This document shows, piece by piece, positions 7,098 to 14,837 of a DNA stretch of 18,125 nucleotides. Each line of letters begins with the position of its first letter. Within the stretch, counting starts at the first letter, position 1. The position numbers and the translations under genes were made by a program. The stretch comes from JBDIAR01 sp039812545 (GTDB taxonomy: Bacteria > Actinomycetota > Actinomycetes > Actinomycetales > Dermatophilaceae). The notes under the pieces are model-generated. The model searched no databases. It was not told the DNA's origin and saw only the letters and a list, made by a program, of their open reading frames with translations. Where the stretch lies: assembly GCA_039812545.1 (NCBI GenBank), contig JBDIAR010000057.1:1-18125 (forward strand). The letters are read 5' to 3'.

Positions 7098-8243
7098 TCA
7101 GCACACGCCCTTGTGGGCCGCGCACCACTGCTGGAACTGGGCCACGAACTTGTCGTGATCGGCGAGGGTGCTCGTGAAGAGGGTTTCGCCGGTCTGCGGG
7201 TTCACGGTGACGAAGAAGAGCCAGGGCCCGGGGGCCGGGTTGAGGGCGGCCTGGATCGAGGCCTTCCCCGGCGCGGAGATCGGACCCGCCGGCAGACCCT
7301 TGACGTAGTAGGTGTTGTACGGGCTCTTGACGAGGCGCTCGGCCGGGGTCGTGGAAATCCCGCGACGGCCGGCGACGTAGACGACCGTCGAGTCCAACTG
7401 CAACTGCATACCCTTGGCCAGCCGGTTCTCGATGACCCGGGCGACCTTGGGCCGGTCCTCGTCGCGGGCGGCTTCGGCCTCGACGAGCCCGGCGACGGTG
7501 AGAACCCGGTGCAGTTGGGTCTCGTCGATCCCCAGGGCCGTGGTCGTGGCGATCATCGTGGCGACCATCTCGCGCAGCTGGTCGGCGGCGGTGTCCTTCG
7601 GGCCGAACTCGTACGTCGCCGGGAACAGGTACCCCTCGAGATTCCCCTTGGCGTCGGCGGGCAGCGCGAGGGCGTCGGGGTTCTTCGCCGCCGCCTCGTA
7701 GTCGGCCACCGGTATGCCGGTCGCCTTGGAGAGCAGGGCGAAGACCTCCGTCACCCGTCGTCCCTCCGGAATCGTCACCTTCGTGACGTGTCGATTCGCG
7801 GGGTCGGCCAAGAAGGCGACGGCGTCCTGTGCGCGCATCTCCTTCTTCATGATGTAGGAGCCGGGCTGGATCCCAGCGGCCTCCTCGTTGTCCGCGGCCG
7901 CTTGCAGGTATGCCTGTGCCGACTTCACGACGCCAGCGGCCGCCAGGGTTTCGGCGATGGCCGAGCCGGTGTCTCCCGCCTTGACCTCGACGGTGACCGA
8001 GCCGGTGCCGGGTCCGGGGTAGTCGGCGCTGACCGTGCCGCCGGTGAGTTGGCCGAGTTTGGTGACCCCGAGATAGCCGACGAGAGCCACGAGCGCGACC
8101 ACCAGGGCCAGAACCACGAAACTTTTTCCCCTACCCCGACCCCGACCGCCGGGCTCCGGCCCGGTTTGATGCTCCGGCTCGGCCTGGTAGTGGACGTCGT
8201 CGGCCGCGTCGCCGAAGATCGACGTGTCAAGTCGGTCGCTCAT
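7098..8243 (-). CDS. mltG: Endolytic murein transglycosylase MltG (YceG-like)
   Basis: Inner-membrane enzyme that cleaves nascent peptidoglycan strands and is thought to terminate glycan elongation. The 381-aa product has a polar cytoplasmic N-terminus rich in Gly and Arg, one membrane segment at about 41-63, then an extracytoplasmic LysM-like and YceG domain. The catalytic region is recognisable: LEGYLFPATYEF (202-213), LTVAGLVEAEA with the catalytic Glu255, and IENRLAKGMQLQLDSTVVY (271-289), followed by SPYNTY--KGLPAGPI--PG. ATG 8243 overlaps the ruvX stop as ATGA. The adjacent ruvX and aroE match the conserved actinobacterial order. Confidence 0.95.
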   Translation of the reverse strand: MSDRLDTSIFGDAADDVHYQAEPEHQTGPEPGGRGRGRGKSFVVLALVVALVALVGYLGVTKLGQLTGGTVSADYPGPGTGSVTVEVKAGDTGSAIAETLAAAGVVKSAQAYLQAAADNEEAAGIQPGSYIMKKEMRAQDAVAFLADPANRHVTKVTIPEGRRVTEVFALLSKATGIPVADYEAAAKNPDALALPADAKGNLEGYLFPATYEFGPKDTAADQLREMVATMIATTTALGIDETQLHRVLTVAGLVEAEAARDEDRPKVARVIENRLAKGMQLQLDSTVVYVAGRRGISTTPAERLVKSPYNTYYVKGLPAGPISAPGKASIQAALNPAPGPWLFFVTVNPQTGETLFTSTLADHDKFVAQFQQWCAAHKGVC

Positions 8244-8752
8244 GAAGCGGGGTCCGCCTTCCGGGGTCGACGGTGTCGGGCCTTCATTGTCTCGCCGGGT
8301 GGCTCACCGGTGCGGGAAGCCAGATCCAGGGCGTGTTGGAGAATCAGCACTGCCGCGGCCTGATCGACGACACCCCGTTGCCTTCTCGTGGTCAGACCGC
8401 TCTCGCGTAGTCTCCGGGTCGCATCCGTCGTGGTCAAGCGCTCGTCGACGAGGCGAATCGGAACCGGTGCGACGAGCGGCGCCAATCGACCGGCATACTC
8501 CCTCGCCGCGACCGCCGCCGGGCCCTCGCTCCCGTCCAGGGAACGCGGGAGTCCGACGACGACGAGGGTCGCACCGATGTCATGCGTATGCCGGGCGATC
8601 TCCACCAGGTCGGCGTCCCCGTCGGCGTCGCGCGGCAGGGTTCGCACGGGGGTGGCGAGCAGCCGGTCGGGGTCGCTGGCCGCGAGCCCGACCCGGACGC
8701 TACCCACGTCAATGCCCACCCACGGTCCGGGAGATGACGATCGAGACGGCAA
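8240..8752 (-). CDS. ruvX: Putative pre-16S rRNA nuclease / Holliday-junction-resolvase-like YqgF (RuvX)
   Basis: RNase H-fold nuclease of the YqgF/RuvX family, implicated in 16S rRNA 5'-end maturation, with an older proposed role in recombination. The 170-aa product shows GIDVGSVRVG (13-22, catalytic Asp), VVGLPRSLDG (65-74), VDERLTT (102-108) and VDQAAAVLILQ (129-139). I place the start at TTG 8752: it lies 6 bp after the alaS stop and has TGAGG a few bases before it, and no ATG or GTG lies farther upstream within the gap. A GTG near residue 12 would cut into the first strand of the fold. The start codon is the only uncertain element. Confidence 0.93.
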   Translation of the reverse strand: MPSRSSSPGPWVGIDVGSVRVGLAASDPDRLLATPVRTLPRDADGDADLVEIARHTHDIGATLVVVGLPRSLDGSEGPAAVAAREYAGRLAPLVAPVPIRLVDERLTTTDATRRLRESGLTTRRQRGVVDQAAAVLILQHALDLASRTGEPPGETMKARHRRPRKADPAS

Positions 8753-8758
8753 CGAACC

Positions 8759-11455
8759 TCAGCGCCCGAGGATCGCCGCGCGCACGGCATCCAGGGCCTG
8801 CGGCACCTTCGTCGGATCCGTGCCACCGCCCTGGGCGACGTCGTCCTTGCCCCCGCCGCCACCGCCGAGGACCTGGGCGGCCACCTTGACGAGGGCCCCG
8901 GCCTTGACGCCGCGGTCACGAGCGCCGTCGTTGGTCGCCACGACGACGAGCGGACGCCCGGTGCCGGCCGAGGAGCCGACCACGACGGCCGGACCGGCGT
9001 CGCCGAGTCGGGCGCGCACGTCGAGGACCAGGGTTCGCAGGTCGTCGCCGGTCAGCCCGGGTCCGGCGTCGTGGACGACGAAACGCAGTCCGTCGGCCTG
9101 CTCCGGGTTGGCCGCGAGCGCCGCGGCGCCGGCCATGGCCTGCGCCTGCCGGGCGGCGACGATCTCCTTCTCGGCGTCCTTGAGCCGGGCGAGGATGCCG
9201 GCGATCCGCTCCGGGAGTTCCTCGCGGCGGGTGTGCAGGACCTCGGTGAGCTGGCCGACGATCGCCGACTCGCGGGTGAGGTACTGGTACGCGTCCGCCC
9301 CGACGAGGGCCTCGACGCGGCGGATGCCCGACCCGATGGAGGACTCGCCGAGCAGCTTGACGACGCCGAGCTGCCCGGAGCGCTGGGCGTGCGTGCCGCC
9401 GCACAACTCGCTGGTCCAGTCGCCGACCGAGACGACCCGCACCTCGTTGCCGTACTTCTCGCCGAACAGCGCCATCGCCCCGGACTCGACGGCCTGCTGC
9501 TGGGTCATCACCTCGGCGCGAACGGGCAGGTCCTCGAGGAGCATGGCGTTGACCTTGGCCTCGACATCGCTGAGCACGGTGGGCGCGACGGCCTGCCCGG
9601 AGTTGAAGTCGAACCGGAACCGGCCGGGCGCGTTCTCCGAACCCGCCTGCGTCGCGGTCTCCCCCAGCGCCTCGCGGATCGCCTTGTGGACCATGTGCGT
9701 CGCGGTGTGCGCGCGCGAAATGGACCGGCGGCGTTCGATGTCGACGGCGGCGTGGGCCAGCTGCCCGGCCAGCACCTCGCCGGACAGGATCGTCGCCTTG
9801 TGCACGATGACCCCGTTGATCGGCTTCTGGACGTCCCGTACCTCGATGACCGCGCCGTTCTCCAACTGGATCCGGCCGCCGTCGGCGAGCTGGCCACCGC
9901 CCTCGGCGTAGAACGGGGTGCGGTCGAGGACGAGTTCGACGTCCTGGCCGGCCTGCGCGGCGCCGACCCCGACACCGTCCACGACGAGTCCCGCGACGCG
10001 GGCCTCGGAGACGACCTCGTCGTACCCGGTGAACTCCACGTCGTGGCCGAGTTCGTCGGCGATCTGCCGGTATGCCGTGGTGTCGCCGTGCGCGGACTTC
10101 TTCGCCTTGGCGTCGGCCTTGGCGCGCTGGCGCTGCTCGGTCATCAGCCGCCGGAAGCCGTCCTCGTCCACGCTGATGCCCTGTTCGGCGGCCATCTCCA
10201 AGGTGAGGTCGATCGGGAAGCCGTAGGTGTCGTGCAGCGCGAAGGCGCGATCGCCGGACAAGGTGGTGCCGCCGGCTGCCTTGGTGTCCTTGACCGAGGC
10301 GTCGAAGATCATCGTTCCGGAGGTCAGGGTGCGCCGAAACGCGTCCTCCTCGGCATACGCGATCTGGCTGATCCGCTCCCAGTCCCGAGACAGCTCGGGG
10401 TAGGACTTGCTCATCCGTTCCAGGCTGACCGGCAGCAGGTGCGGCAGGATCGGTTCGTCGACGCCCAGCAGACGCATCGAGCGCACGGCGCGGCGCAGCA
10501 TACGACGCAGGACATAGCCGCGGCCCTCGTTGCCCGGCGTGACGCCGTCGCCGATGAGCATGAGCGAACTGCGCACGTGGTCGGCGACGACGCGCAGCCG
10601 CACGTCGTCCGGGTGGGACTGCGCGGCGACCCGGCTCCCGCCCCCGCCGCCGTACGTCCGACCGGACAGCTCGCAGGCCTTGTCCAGGACCGGGCGGACC
10701 TCGTCGATCTCGTACATATTGTCGACGCCCTGCAAGATCGCCGCGAGCCGCTCCAGCCCGAGCCCGGTGTCGATGTTCTTCTTCGGCAGGTCGCCTCTGA
10801 TGTCGAAGTCGACCTTGGTGCGCACGTGGGAGAGTTCGGACTGCATGAAGACGAGGTTCCAGATCTCCATGAACCGGTCCTCGTCGACCGCCGGACCGCC
10901 CTCCGGCCCGTATGCCGGTCCGCGGTCGACGTAGATCTCGCTACAGGGGCCGCCCGGGCCGGGTACGCCCATGTGCCAGTAGTTGTCCGCCAGCCCGCGG
11001 CGCACGACCCGCTCCCGGGGGATGTCGGTGAGCTTGACCCACAGATCGGCGGCCTCGTCGTCGTCCTCGTAGACGGTGCACCACAGCTTGTCCGGCGCCA
11101 AGCCGTAGCCGCCGGCGTCCTGGCTCGTGGTGAGCAGCTCCCAGGCATACTCGATGGCACCGGCCTTGAAGTAATCGCCGAAGCTGAAGTTGCCGTTCAT
11201 CTGGAAGAAGGTGCCGTGCCGGGAGGTCTTGCCGACCTCTTCGATGTCCTGGGTTCGCACGCACTTCTGCACGCTGGTGGCGCGCAGCCATTTCGGGCTC
11301 TCCTGGCCGAGGAAGTACGGCTTGAAGGGGACCATCCCGGCGTTGACGAAGAGCAGGTTCGGGTCGTCGTAGATGAGGGGGGCCGACGGGACGACCGTGT
11401 GTCCCTTCGCGGCGAAGAAGTCCAGCCAGCGGCGTCGGATCTCGGCGGTTTCCAT
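8759..11455 (-). CDS. alaS: Alanyl-tRNA synthetase
   Basis: Class II synthetase charging tRNA-Ala, 898 aa, full length. The catalytic domain shows DDPNLLFVNAGMV (30-42), KCVRTQDIEEVGKTSRHGTFF (64-84), GNFSFGDYFK (88-97) and the motif-3 region GLGLERLA. The editing domain carries the zinc/active-site pair HTATH near residue 582 and CGGTH near 684. The C-terminal domain ends with a Gly-rich GGGGGGKDD segment and QGGGTDP, as is usual in AlaRS. The ATG at 11455 is preceded in frame by a stop codon inside a palindrome, so it is the first possible start. AAGGA lies about 14 bases upstream, an unusually long spacing discussed under the palindrome feature. It heads the ruvX-mltG-aro series. Confidence 0.98.
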   Translation of the reverse strand: METAEIRRRWLDFFAAKGHTVVPSAPLIYDDPNLLFVNAGMVPFKPYFLGQESPKWLRATSVQKCVRTQDIEEVGKTSRHGTFFQMNGNFSFGDYFKAGAIEYAWELLTTSQDAGGYGLAPDKLWCTVYEDDDEAADLWVKLTDIPRERVVRRGLADNYWHMGVPGPGGPCSEIYVDRGPAYGPEGGPAVDEDRFMEIWNLVFMQSELSHVRTKVDFDIRGDLPKKNIDTGLGLERLAAILQGVDNMYEIDEVRPVLDKACELSGRTYGGGGGSRVAAQSHPDDVRLRVVADHVRSSLMLIGDGVTPGNEGRGYVLRRMLRRAVRSMRLLGVDEPILPHLLPVSLERMSKSYPELSRDWERISQIAYAEEDAFRRTLTSGTMIFDASVKDTKAAGGTTLSGDRAFALHDTYGFPIDLTLEMAAEQGISVDEDGFRRLMTEQRQRAKADAKAKKSAHGDTTAYRQIADELGHDVEFTGYDEVVSEARVAGLVVDGVGVGAAQAGQDVELVLDRTPFYAEGGGQLADGGRIQLENGAVIEVRDVQKPINGVIVHKATILSGEVLAGQLAHAAVDIERRRSISRAHTATHMVHKAIREALGETATQAGSENAPGRFRFDFNSGQAVAPTVLSDVEAKVNAMLLEDLPVRAEVMTQQQAVESGAMALFGEKYGNEVRVVSVGDWTSELCGGTHAQRSGQLGVVKLLGESSIGSGIRRVEALVGADAYQYLTRESAIVGQLTEVLHTRREELPERIAGILARLKDAEKEIVAARQAQAMAGAAALAANPEQADGLRFVVHDAGPGLTGDDLRTLVLDVRARLGDAGPAVVVGSSAGTGRPLVVVATNDGARDRGVKAGALVKVAAQVLGGGGGGKDDVAQGGGTDPTKVPQALDAVRAAILGR

Positions 11456-11468
11456 GGGTGATCACCCA
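11455..11468. promoter_or_regulatory. 14-bp perfect palindrome abutting the alaS start codon
   Basis: TGGGTGATCACCCA is perfectly self-complementary and its edge includes the first base of the alaS start codon. In mRNA it could fold as a small hairpin between the AAGGA sequence (about 11471-11475) and the start, shortening the effective distance or masking initiation. As DNA it could be a protein site. E. coli AlaRS is known to bind a palindrome in its own promoter, but homology to that case is not shown here. Confidence 0.45.
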
Positions 11469-11501
11469 GTCCTTCATGGCGACCGCGCCGACGTCGGCGC
11501 G

Positions 11502-11562
11502 GGAGTGGTGTTCGGGCAGCGCGGAGTGGTGTTCGGGCAGCGCCGGGTGGTTTTCGGGCAGG
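11502..11562. repeat. 21-bp tandem repeat, two exact copies plus one degenerate
   Basis: Copies at 11502-11522 and 11523-11543 are identical (unit begins GGAGTGGTGTTCGGG and ends CAGCGC); 11544-11562 is a third, diverged copy (CGGGTGGTTTTCGGGCAGG). The array lies in the alaS leader, 47 bp or more upstream of the start codon. The period of 21 corresponds to two helical turns of DNA. No coding function is supported: frames through it lack a plausible start. Confidence 0.75.
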
Positions 11563-11564
11563 CT

Positions 11565-11584
11565 GCGGGGGCTAACGCCCCTGC
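11565..11584. terminator. Hairpin between dppF and alaS, possible terminator or leader structure
   Basis: GCGGGGGC, loop TAAC, GCCCCTGC forms an 8-position stem with one non-Watson-Crick pair (G·T as plus-strand RNA, A·C as minus-strand RNA). It is adjacent to the 21-bp array and 3' of dppF in the minus direction. There is no T-run, which is common for actinobacterial terminators. It may end the dpp transcript or sit in the alaS leader. A weaker five-pair stem, CGGCC-ACTC-GGCCG, lies closer to dppF at 11631-11644. Confidence 0.4.
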
Positions 11585-11616
11585 CTAGCTCGTAGCTCGC
11601 CGATCCTCACCTGCAC

Positions 11617-11622
11617 ACCTTA
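11617..11622 (-). promoter_or_regulatory. Possible -10 element for alaS
   Basis: The minus strand reads TAAGGT here, matching the loose TAnnnT pattern of actinobacterial vegetative promoters, in an otherwise GC-rich gap. I see no convincing -35 box at the right distance. If used, the transcript would carry a leader of about 150 bases containing the hairpin, the 21-bp repeats and the palindrome. Confidence 0.2.
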
Positions 11623-11652
11623 ATGGACCTCGGCCACTCGGCCGTGCTCGGG

Positions 11653-12672
11653 TCAGGCCGGTACGTCCGCGGTAAGCGTCGTCTTGATCTCCGGGAAGTG
11701 ACAGGCCAGCACGTGTCCCTCGACCGCGCCGTCCTTGCCCTCCAGCGGGGGCTCGGTGGTCGCGCAGATCTCCTGGGCCTTCCAGCACCGCGTCCGGAAC
11801 CGGCAGCCGCTCGGCGGATCGATGGGGCTCGGCGGATCGCCGACCAGCCGGATCCGCTCCTTGGGCGGTGTGCCGCGCACGACCGCCAGGTCCGGGGCCG
11901 CCGAGAGCAGCGCCTGGGTGTACGGATGCTGTGGGCGGTCGTAGAGGTCGTGCTTCTCGCCGAACTCCACGATCTTGCCGAGGTACATCACCGCAACGCT
12001 GTCGCAGAAGTGCCGGACGACGCCCAAGTCGTGGGCGACGAAGATGAACGCCAGGTTGAACTCGTCGCGCAGCCGGCCGAGCAGGTTCATGACCTGCGCC
12101 TGGATGGAGACGTCCAGAGCCGACACGGGTTCGTCGGCGATGATGAGTTTCGGCTCGACCGCCAACGCGCGGGCGATCCCGATGCGCTGGCGCTGCCCAC
12201 CGGAGAACTCCGACGGGTACCGGTTGATGTGCTCGGGGTTGAGGCCGACCAGCTCGAGCAACTCCTGGACCCGTTGCTTCTCCTTGCCCTTGTGCAGACC
12301 GTGGACCTTCAGCGGCGTGCTGAGGATGGAGCCGACCGTATGCCGGGGGTTCAGTGAGGAGTACGGGTCCTGGAAGACCATCTGGATGTCGCGCCGAATG
12401 GAGCGCAGGTCCTTTTCCTTGAGCTTGGTGATGTCCCGGCCCTGGAACATGATCCGCCCGCCGTCGGGGACGTCGAGCCTGGTGACCAGTCGTGCCGTGG
12501 TCGACTTACCGCAGCCGGACTCCCCCACCAGACCGAGGGTCTCGCCCTGGTTCAGGGTGAAGCTGACCCCGTCGACGGCTTTGACCGTGGCGCGTAGCAT
12601 CCGAAGTCCTTGGACTTCCTTGAACGGGAAGTGCCGACGCAGATCGGTGACCTCAAGGAGATGCTCACTCAT
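11653..12672 (-). CDS. dppF: Oligopeptide/dipeptide ABC transporter ATP-binding protein (DppF/OppF type)
   Basis: One of two cytoplasmic ATPases that power a Dpp/Opp-type peptide importer. The 339-aa protein has Walker A GESGCGKST (50-58), Q-loop FQDPYSSLNP (100-109), signature SGGQRQR (157-163), Walker B LIIADEPVSALD (176-187) and the switch His in VAHD. The C-terminal oligo_HPY extension has the cysteine series GCRFRTRCWKAQEIC and a later AC, which in this family can hold an iron-sulphur cluster. The ATG at 12672 has AGGAGG six bases upstream and an 8-bp ATGAGTGA overlap with the preceding dppD. It is the last gene of the operon. The substrate could be peptides or another family-5 ligand; the sequence does not decide. 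Confidence 0.94.
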   Translation of the reverse strand: MSEHLLEVTDLRRHFPFKEVQGLRMLRATVKAVDGVSFTLNQGETLGLVGESGCGKSTTARLVTRLDVPDGGRIMFQGRDITKLKEKDLRSIRRDIQMVFQDPYSSLNPRHTVGSILSTPLKVHGLHKGKEKQRVQELLELVGLNPEHINRYPSEFSGGQRQRIGIARALAVEPKLIIADEPVSALDVSIQAQVMNLLGRLRDEFNLAFIFVAHDLGVVRHFCDSVAVMYLGKIVEFGEKHDLYDRPQHPYTQALLSAAPDLAVVRGTPPKERIRLVGDPPSPIDPPSGCRFRTRCWKAQEICATTEPPLEGKDGAVEGHVLACHFPEIKTTLTADVPA

Positions 12673-13741
12673 GCTTCGCCTCCTGGGTCTCCTCTGCGGA
12701 CTTGAGCCATTCCACCGGGTCGGTCAGGTGGCAGCGGATGTGGCCCCGCGGCATACCGGGCGTCGGACGCCACTCCGGCAGGGTGGTCACGCAGGCCGCC
12801 CCGACCTGGGCGGCGAAGTCGCATCGCGGGTGGAACGAGCAACCGCTCGGCAGCCGCAACAGGCTCGGCGGCGCTCCGCGGATGGGTCGCAGTTGCTCCT
12901 TGGTTCCGGAGTGCGACGGCACGGACTGCAGCAGGCCGAAGGTGTAGGGGTGCGCCGGCTGGGCGAGCACCTCCTTGGCCAGACCGTCCTCGACGGCCCG
13001 ACCGGCATACATGACGACGATGTCGTCGGCGACCTCGGCGACGACGGCGAGGTCATGCGTGATCAGGATGACGGCGGAGCCGAACTCGCGCTGGACGTCC
13101 TTGATCAGGTCGAGGATCTGAGCCTGCACGGTCACGTCGAGGGCGGTGGTGGGCTCATCGGCGATGAGCAGTTTCGGGTCGTTGACCAGGCCGAGGGCGA
13201 TCATCGCGCGCTGGCGCATGCCGCCGGAGAACTCGTGCGGGTACTGCTGGGCCCGCCGTTGGGGATTCGGTATGCCGACCAGGTCGAGCATCTCCACGGC
13301 GCGCTTCTCGGCGACGGACTTGCTGACGGCGTGGTGGGTTCGGTAGGCCTCGGCGATCTGCTTGCCGACCTTGTGGAACGGGTGCAGCGCGCTCTGCGGG
13401 TCCTGGAAGACCATGGCGGCCTTGGTCGAGCGCAGCTTCTGGAAGGTCTCCTGGGAGGCTCCGACCAGTTCCGTGCCGTCCAGCTTGATCGACCCGGTGA
13501 TGATCGTCTTCTTCGGATTGTGCAGGCCGAGGACGGCCATCGAAGAGACCGACTTGCCGGACCCCGACTCGCCGACGATCGCCAGCGTGCGACCGAGGCG
13601 AGCCCGGTAGCTGAGGTTCGAAACGGCCTTGACCAGGCCCTCCTCCGTGGGGAAGTGCACGGACAGGTCGGTGACCTCGAGGACGACCTCCCCGGACTCC
13701 GCCGGCGCGGGCTGCTCGACGGCTTCGACGCCGGCCGTCAT
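12665..13741 (-). CDS. dppD: Oligopeptide/dipeptide ABC transporter ATP-binding protein (DppD/OppD type)
   Basis: The second ATPase subunit of the importer, 358 aa. Walker A is GESGSGKS (57-64), the Q-loop FQDPQSALHPFHKVG (112-126), the signature FSGGMRQR (171-178) and Walker B LLIADEPTTALD (191-202), with ITHD as switch. Having M in the signature (GGMRQR) and an ALHP motif after the Q-loop is typical of the DppD/OppD partner rather than DppF. The C-terminal region again carries GCSFHPRC and further cysteines. The start is ATG 13741, overlapping the permease stop as ATGA with GAGG five bases upstream. A 20-residue Ala/Glu-rich leader precedes the first strand. Confidence 0.94.
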   Translation of the reverse strand: MTAGVEAVEQPAPAESGEVVLEVTDLSVHFPTEEGLVKAVSNLSYRARLGRTLAIVGESGSGKSVSSMAVLGLHNPKKTIITGSIKLDGTELVGASQETFQKLRSTKAAMVFQDPQSALHPFHKVGKQIAEAYRTHHAVSKSVAEKRAVEMLDLVGIPNPQRRAQQYPHEFSGGMRQRAMIALGLVNDPKLLIADEPTTALDVTVQAQILDLIKDVQREFGSAVILITHDLAVVAEVADDIVVMYAGRAVEDGLAKEVLAQPAHPYTFGLLQSVPSHSGTKEQLRPIRGAPPSLLRLPSGCSFHPRCDFAAQVGAACVTTLPEWRPTPGMPRGHIRCHLTDPVEWLKSAEETQEAKHE

Positions 13742-14724
13742 GAGAGCCTCACTCTCGGGTCGATGTAGGAATAGGTGATGTCGATGATCAGGTTCATGAT
13801 AACGACCACCGTGGCGCCGATCAGGACGGAGCCCATGATGACGGGCAGGTCGAAATCACGGAGTGCCTGGAGGGAGCGCCGCCCGATTCCGTCGACATCG
13901 AAGATCTTCTCGGTGATGAGGGTTCCCGCGAGAAGCCCGGCGACGTCCAGCCCGAAGATCGTGGCGATCGGGCTCAGTGCGGCGCGCAGACCGTGCTTGA
14001 CCAACACCCTTCTCTCGCTGATGCCCTTGGACCGAGCCGTTCGGATGTAGTCCATCGAGAGGGTTTCGATCATCGCATTTCGGGTATAGCGAGTGTACGA
14101 CGTCGCGTACACCAACCCCAGGAGTAGCGCGGGCGCGAACATCCCGGCCAGATATCGGCCCAACCCCTCACTCATGGTGGTCGCCCTGGGCAGGATTCCG
14201 GTGAGAATGACGAGATTGAGCGAGAACAGCAGGGCCAGAACGTAATACGGCAGGGAGCCGAAGACCTGTGCGGCGCCGATGAGCGTGCGGTCGAGAGTGG
14301 TCCCTCGGTGGGTCGCGGCGATGATGCCGATCGAGACGCCGACCACCAGGAAGATGACTGCCGCCATCAGGGTGAGGATGACGGTGTTCGGGAATCGGCC
14401 GAAGAGCTCGTCACCGACGGGCTGACGCGTGGAGAACGAAAACCCCAGGCAGGGCGCGTTGCACCGAATGTCGTCTCCGGCGAAGTGAATCGTCCGACCG
14501 GCGAAAATGCCTTGGAAGTACTCGGCGAACTGCACGGCGAGCGGACGATCGATGCCGAGCGCCTCTCGTATCTGGGCCAGCCGTTGCGGCGGACAGCGCG
14601 TCTCCGGGCACATCGCCATTGCCGGGTCGGCGGGACCGGCGAAGAACAGCAGGAACGTCGACACGAGGGTGGCGAGGATGACGCTGAAGGCCATCGCCAG
14701 TCGACGCAGGATGTAGTTGAGCAC
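13738..14724 (-). CDS. dppB: Peptide ABC transporter permease (DppB/OppB type)
   Basis: Membrane subunit of the importer. I choose GTG 14724 (328 aa) because GGGAAGG lies six bases before it and the protein then begins with the usual LNYILRRL; an ATG at 14745 would add seven residues that include the ribosome-binding site. An N-terminal helix (about 9-29) is followed by a long extracytoplasmic loop, then five hydrophobic segments from about 113 onward. The cytoplasmic coupling (EAA-like) loop is DYIRTARSKGISERRVLVKH (225-244). The external loop holds two cysteine pairs, C39/C44 and C88/C92, which could form disulphides. It is separated from the upstream binding-protein gene by 113 bp with two strong hairpins, and overlaps dppD by 4 bp. 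Confidence 0.93.
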   Translation of the reverse strand: MLNYILRRLAMAFSVILATLVSTFLLFFAGPADPAMAMCPETRCPPQRLAQIREALGIDRPLAVQFAEYFQGIFAGRTIHFAGDDIRCNAPCLGFSFSTRQPVGDELFGRFPNTVILTLMAAVIFLVVGVSIGIIAATHRGTTLDRTLIGAAQVFGSLPYYVLALLFSLNLVILTGILPRATTMSEGLGRYLAGMFAPALLLGLVYATSYTRYTRNAMIETLSMDYIRTARSKGISERRVLVKHGLRAALSPIATIFGLDVAGLLAGTLITEKIFDVDGIGRRSLQALRDFDLPVIMGSVLIGATVVVIMNLIIDITYSYIDPRVRLS

Positions 14725-14754
14725 GCACGACCTTCCCAGGTGCAAGGATCGCGA

Positions 14755-14786
14755 ACCCGGGGGCCGACACTCGTCGGCCCCCGGGT
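14755..14786. terminator. Strong 14-bp hairpin between dppA and dppB
   Basis: ACCCGGGGGCCGAC, loop ACTC, GTCGGCCCCCGGGT: a perfect 14-pair GC-rich inverted repeat in the dppA-dppB gap. No T-run follows on the minus strand. In this setting it probably acts as a partial terminator or as a 3' mRNA stabiliser that keeps the binding protein more abundant than the membrane subunits. Confidence 0.8.
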
Positions 14787-14797
14787 GTCACGGTCAG

Positions 14798-14820
14798 CTC
14801 CGGGCCGTGACGGCCCGGAG
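14798..14820. terminator. Second hairpin directly after dppA
   Basis: CTCCGGGCCG, loop TGA, CGGCCCGGAG: ten perfect pairs with a 3-base loop, 18 bp after the dppA stop in the direction of transcription and 11 bp before the larger hairpin. The tandem pairing of stems strengthens the case for an intra-operon attenuator or processing and stability element. Confidence 0.7.
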
Positions 14821-14837
14821 GTTGGTGGACGACAGGA

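Noticed and set aside
9071..11461. A 796-codon open frame on the plus strand across alaS
   Set aside because: It is an exact antisense shadow of a full-length alaS with all catalytic motifs; long antisense frames are expected in GC-rich genes and this one shows no recognisable domain.
11456..11477. An alternative upstream alaS start at the ATG at 11477
   Set aside because: That ATG is in a different frame from the synthetase, and the alaS frame has a stop codon inside the palindrome just upstream of 11455.
11502..11562. A minimal CRISPR array
   Set aside because: The 21-bp units are directly contiguous with no spacers, and no cas genes are present.
11456..11652. A T-box riboswitch or tRNA in the alaS leader
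   Set aside because: No T-box core sequence, specifier stem or cloverleaf could be traced; only the repeats, a hairpin and the palindrome are visible.
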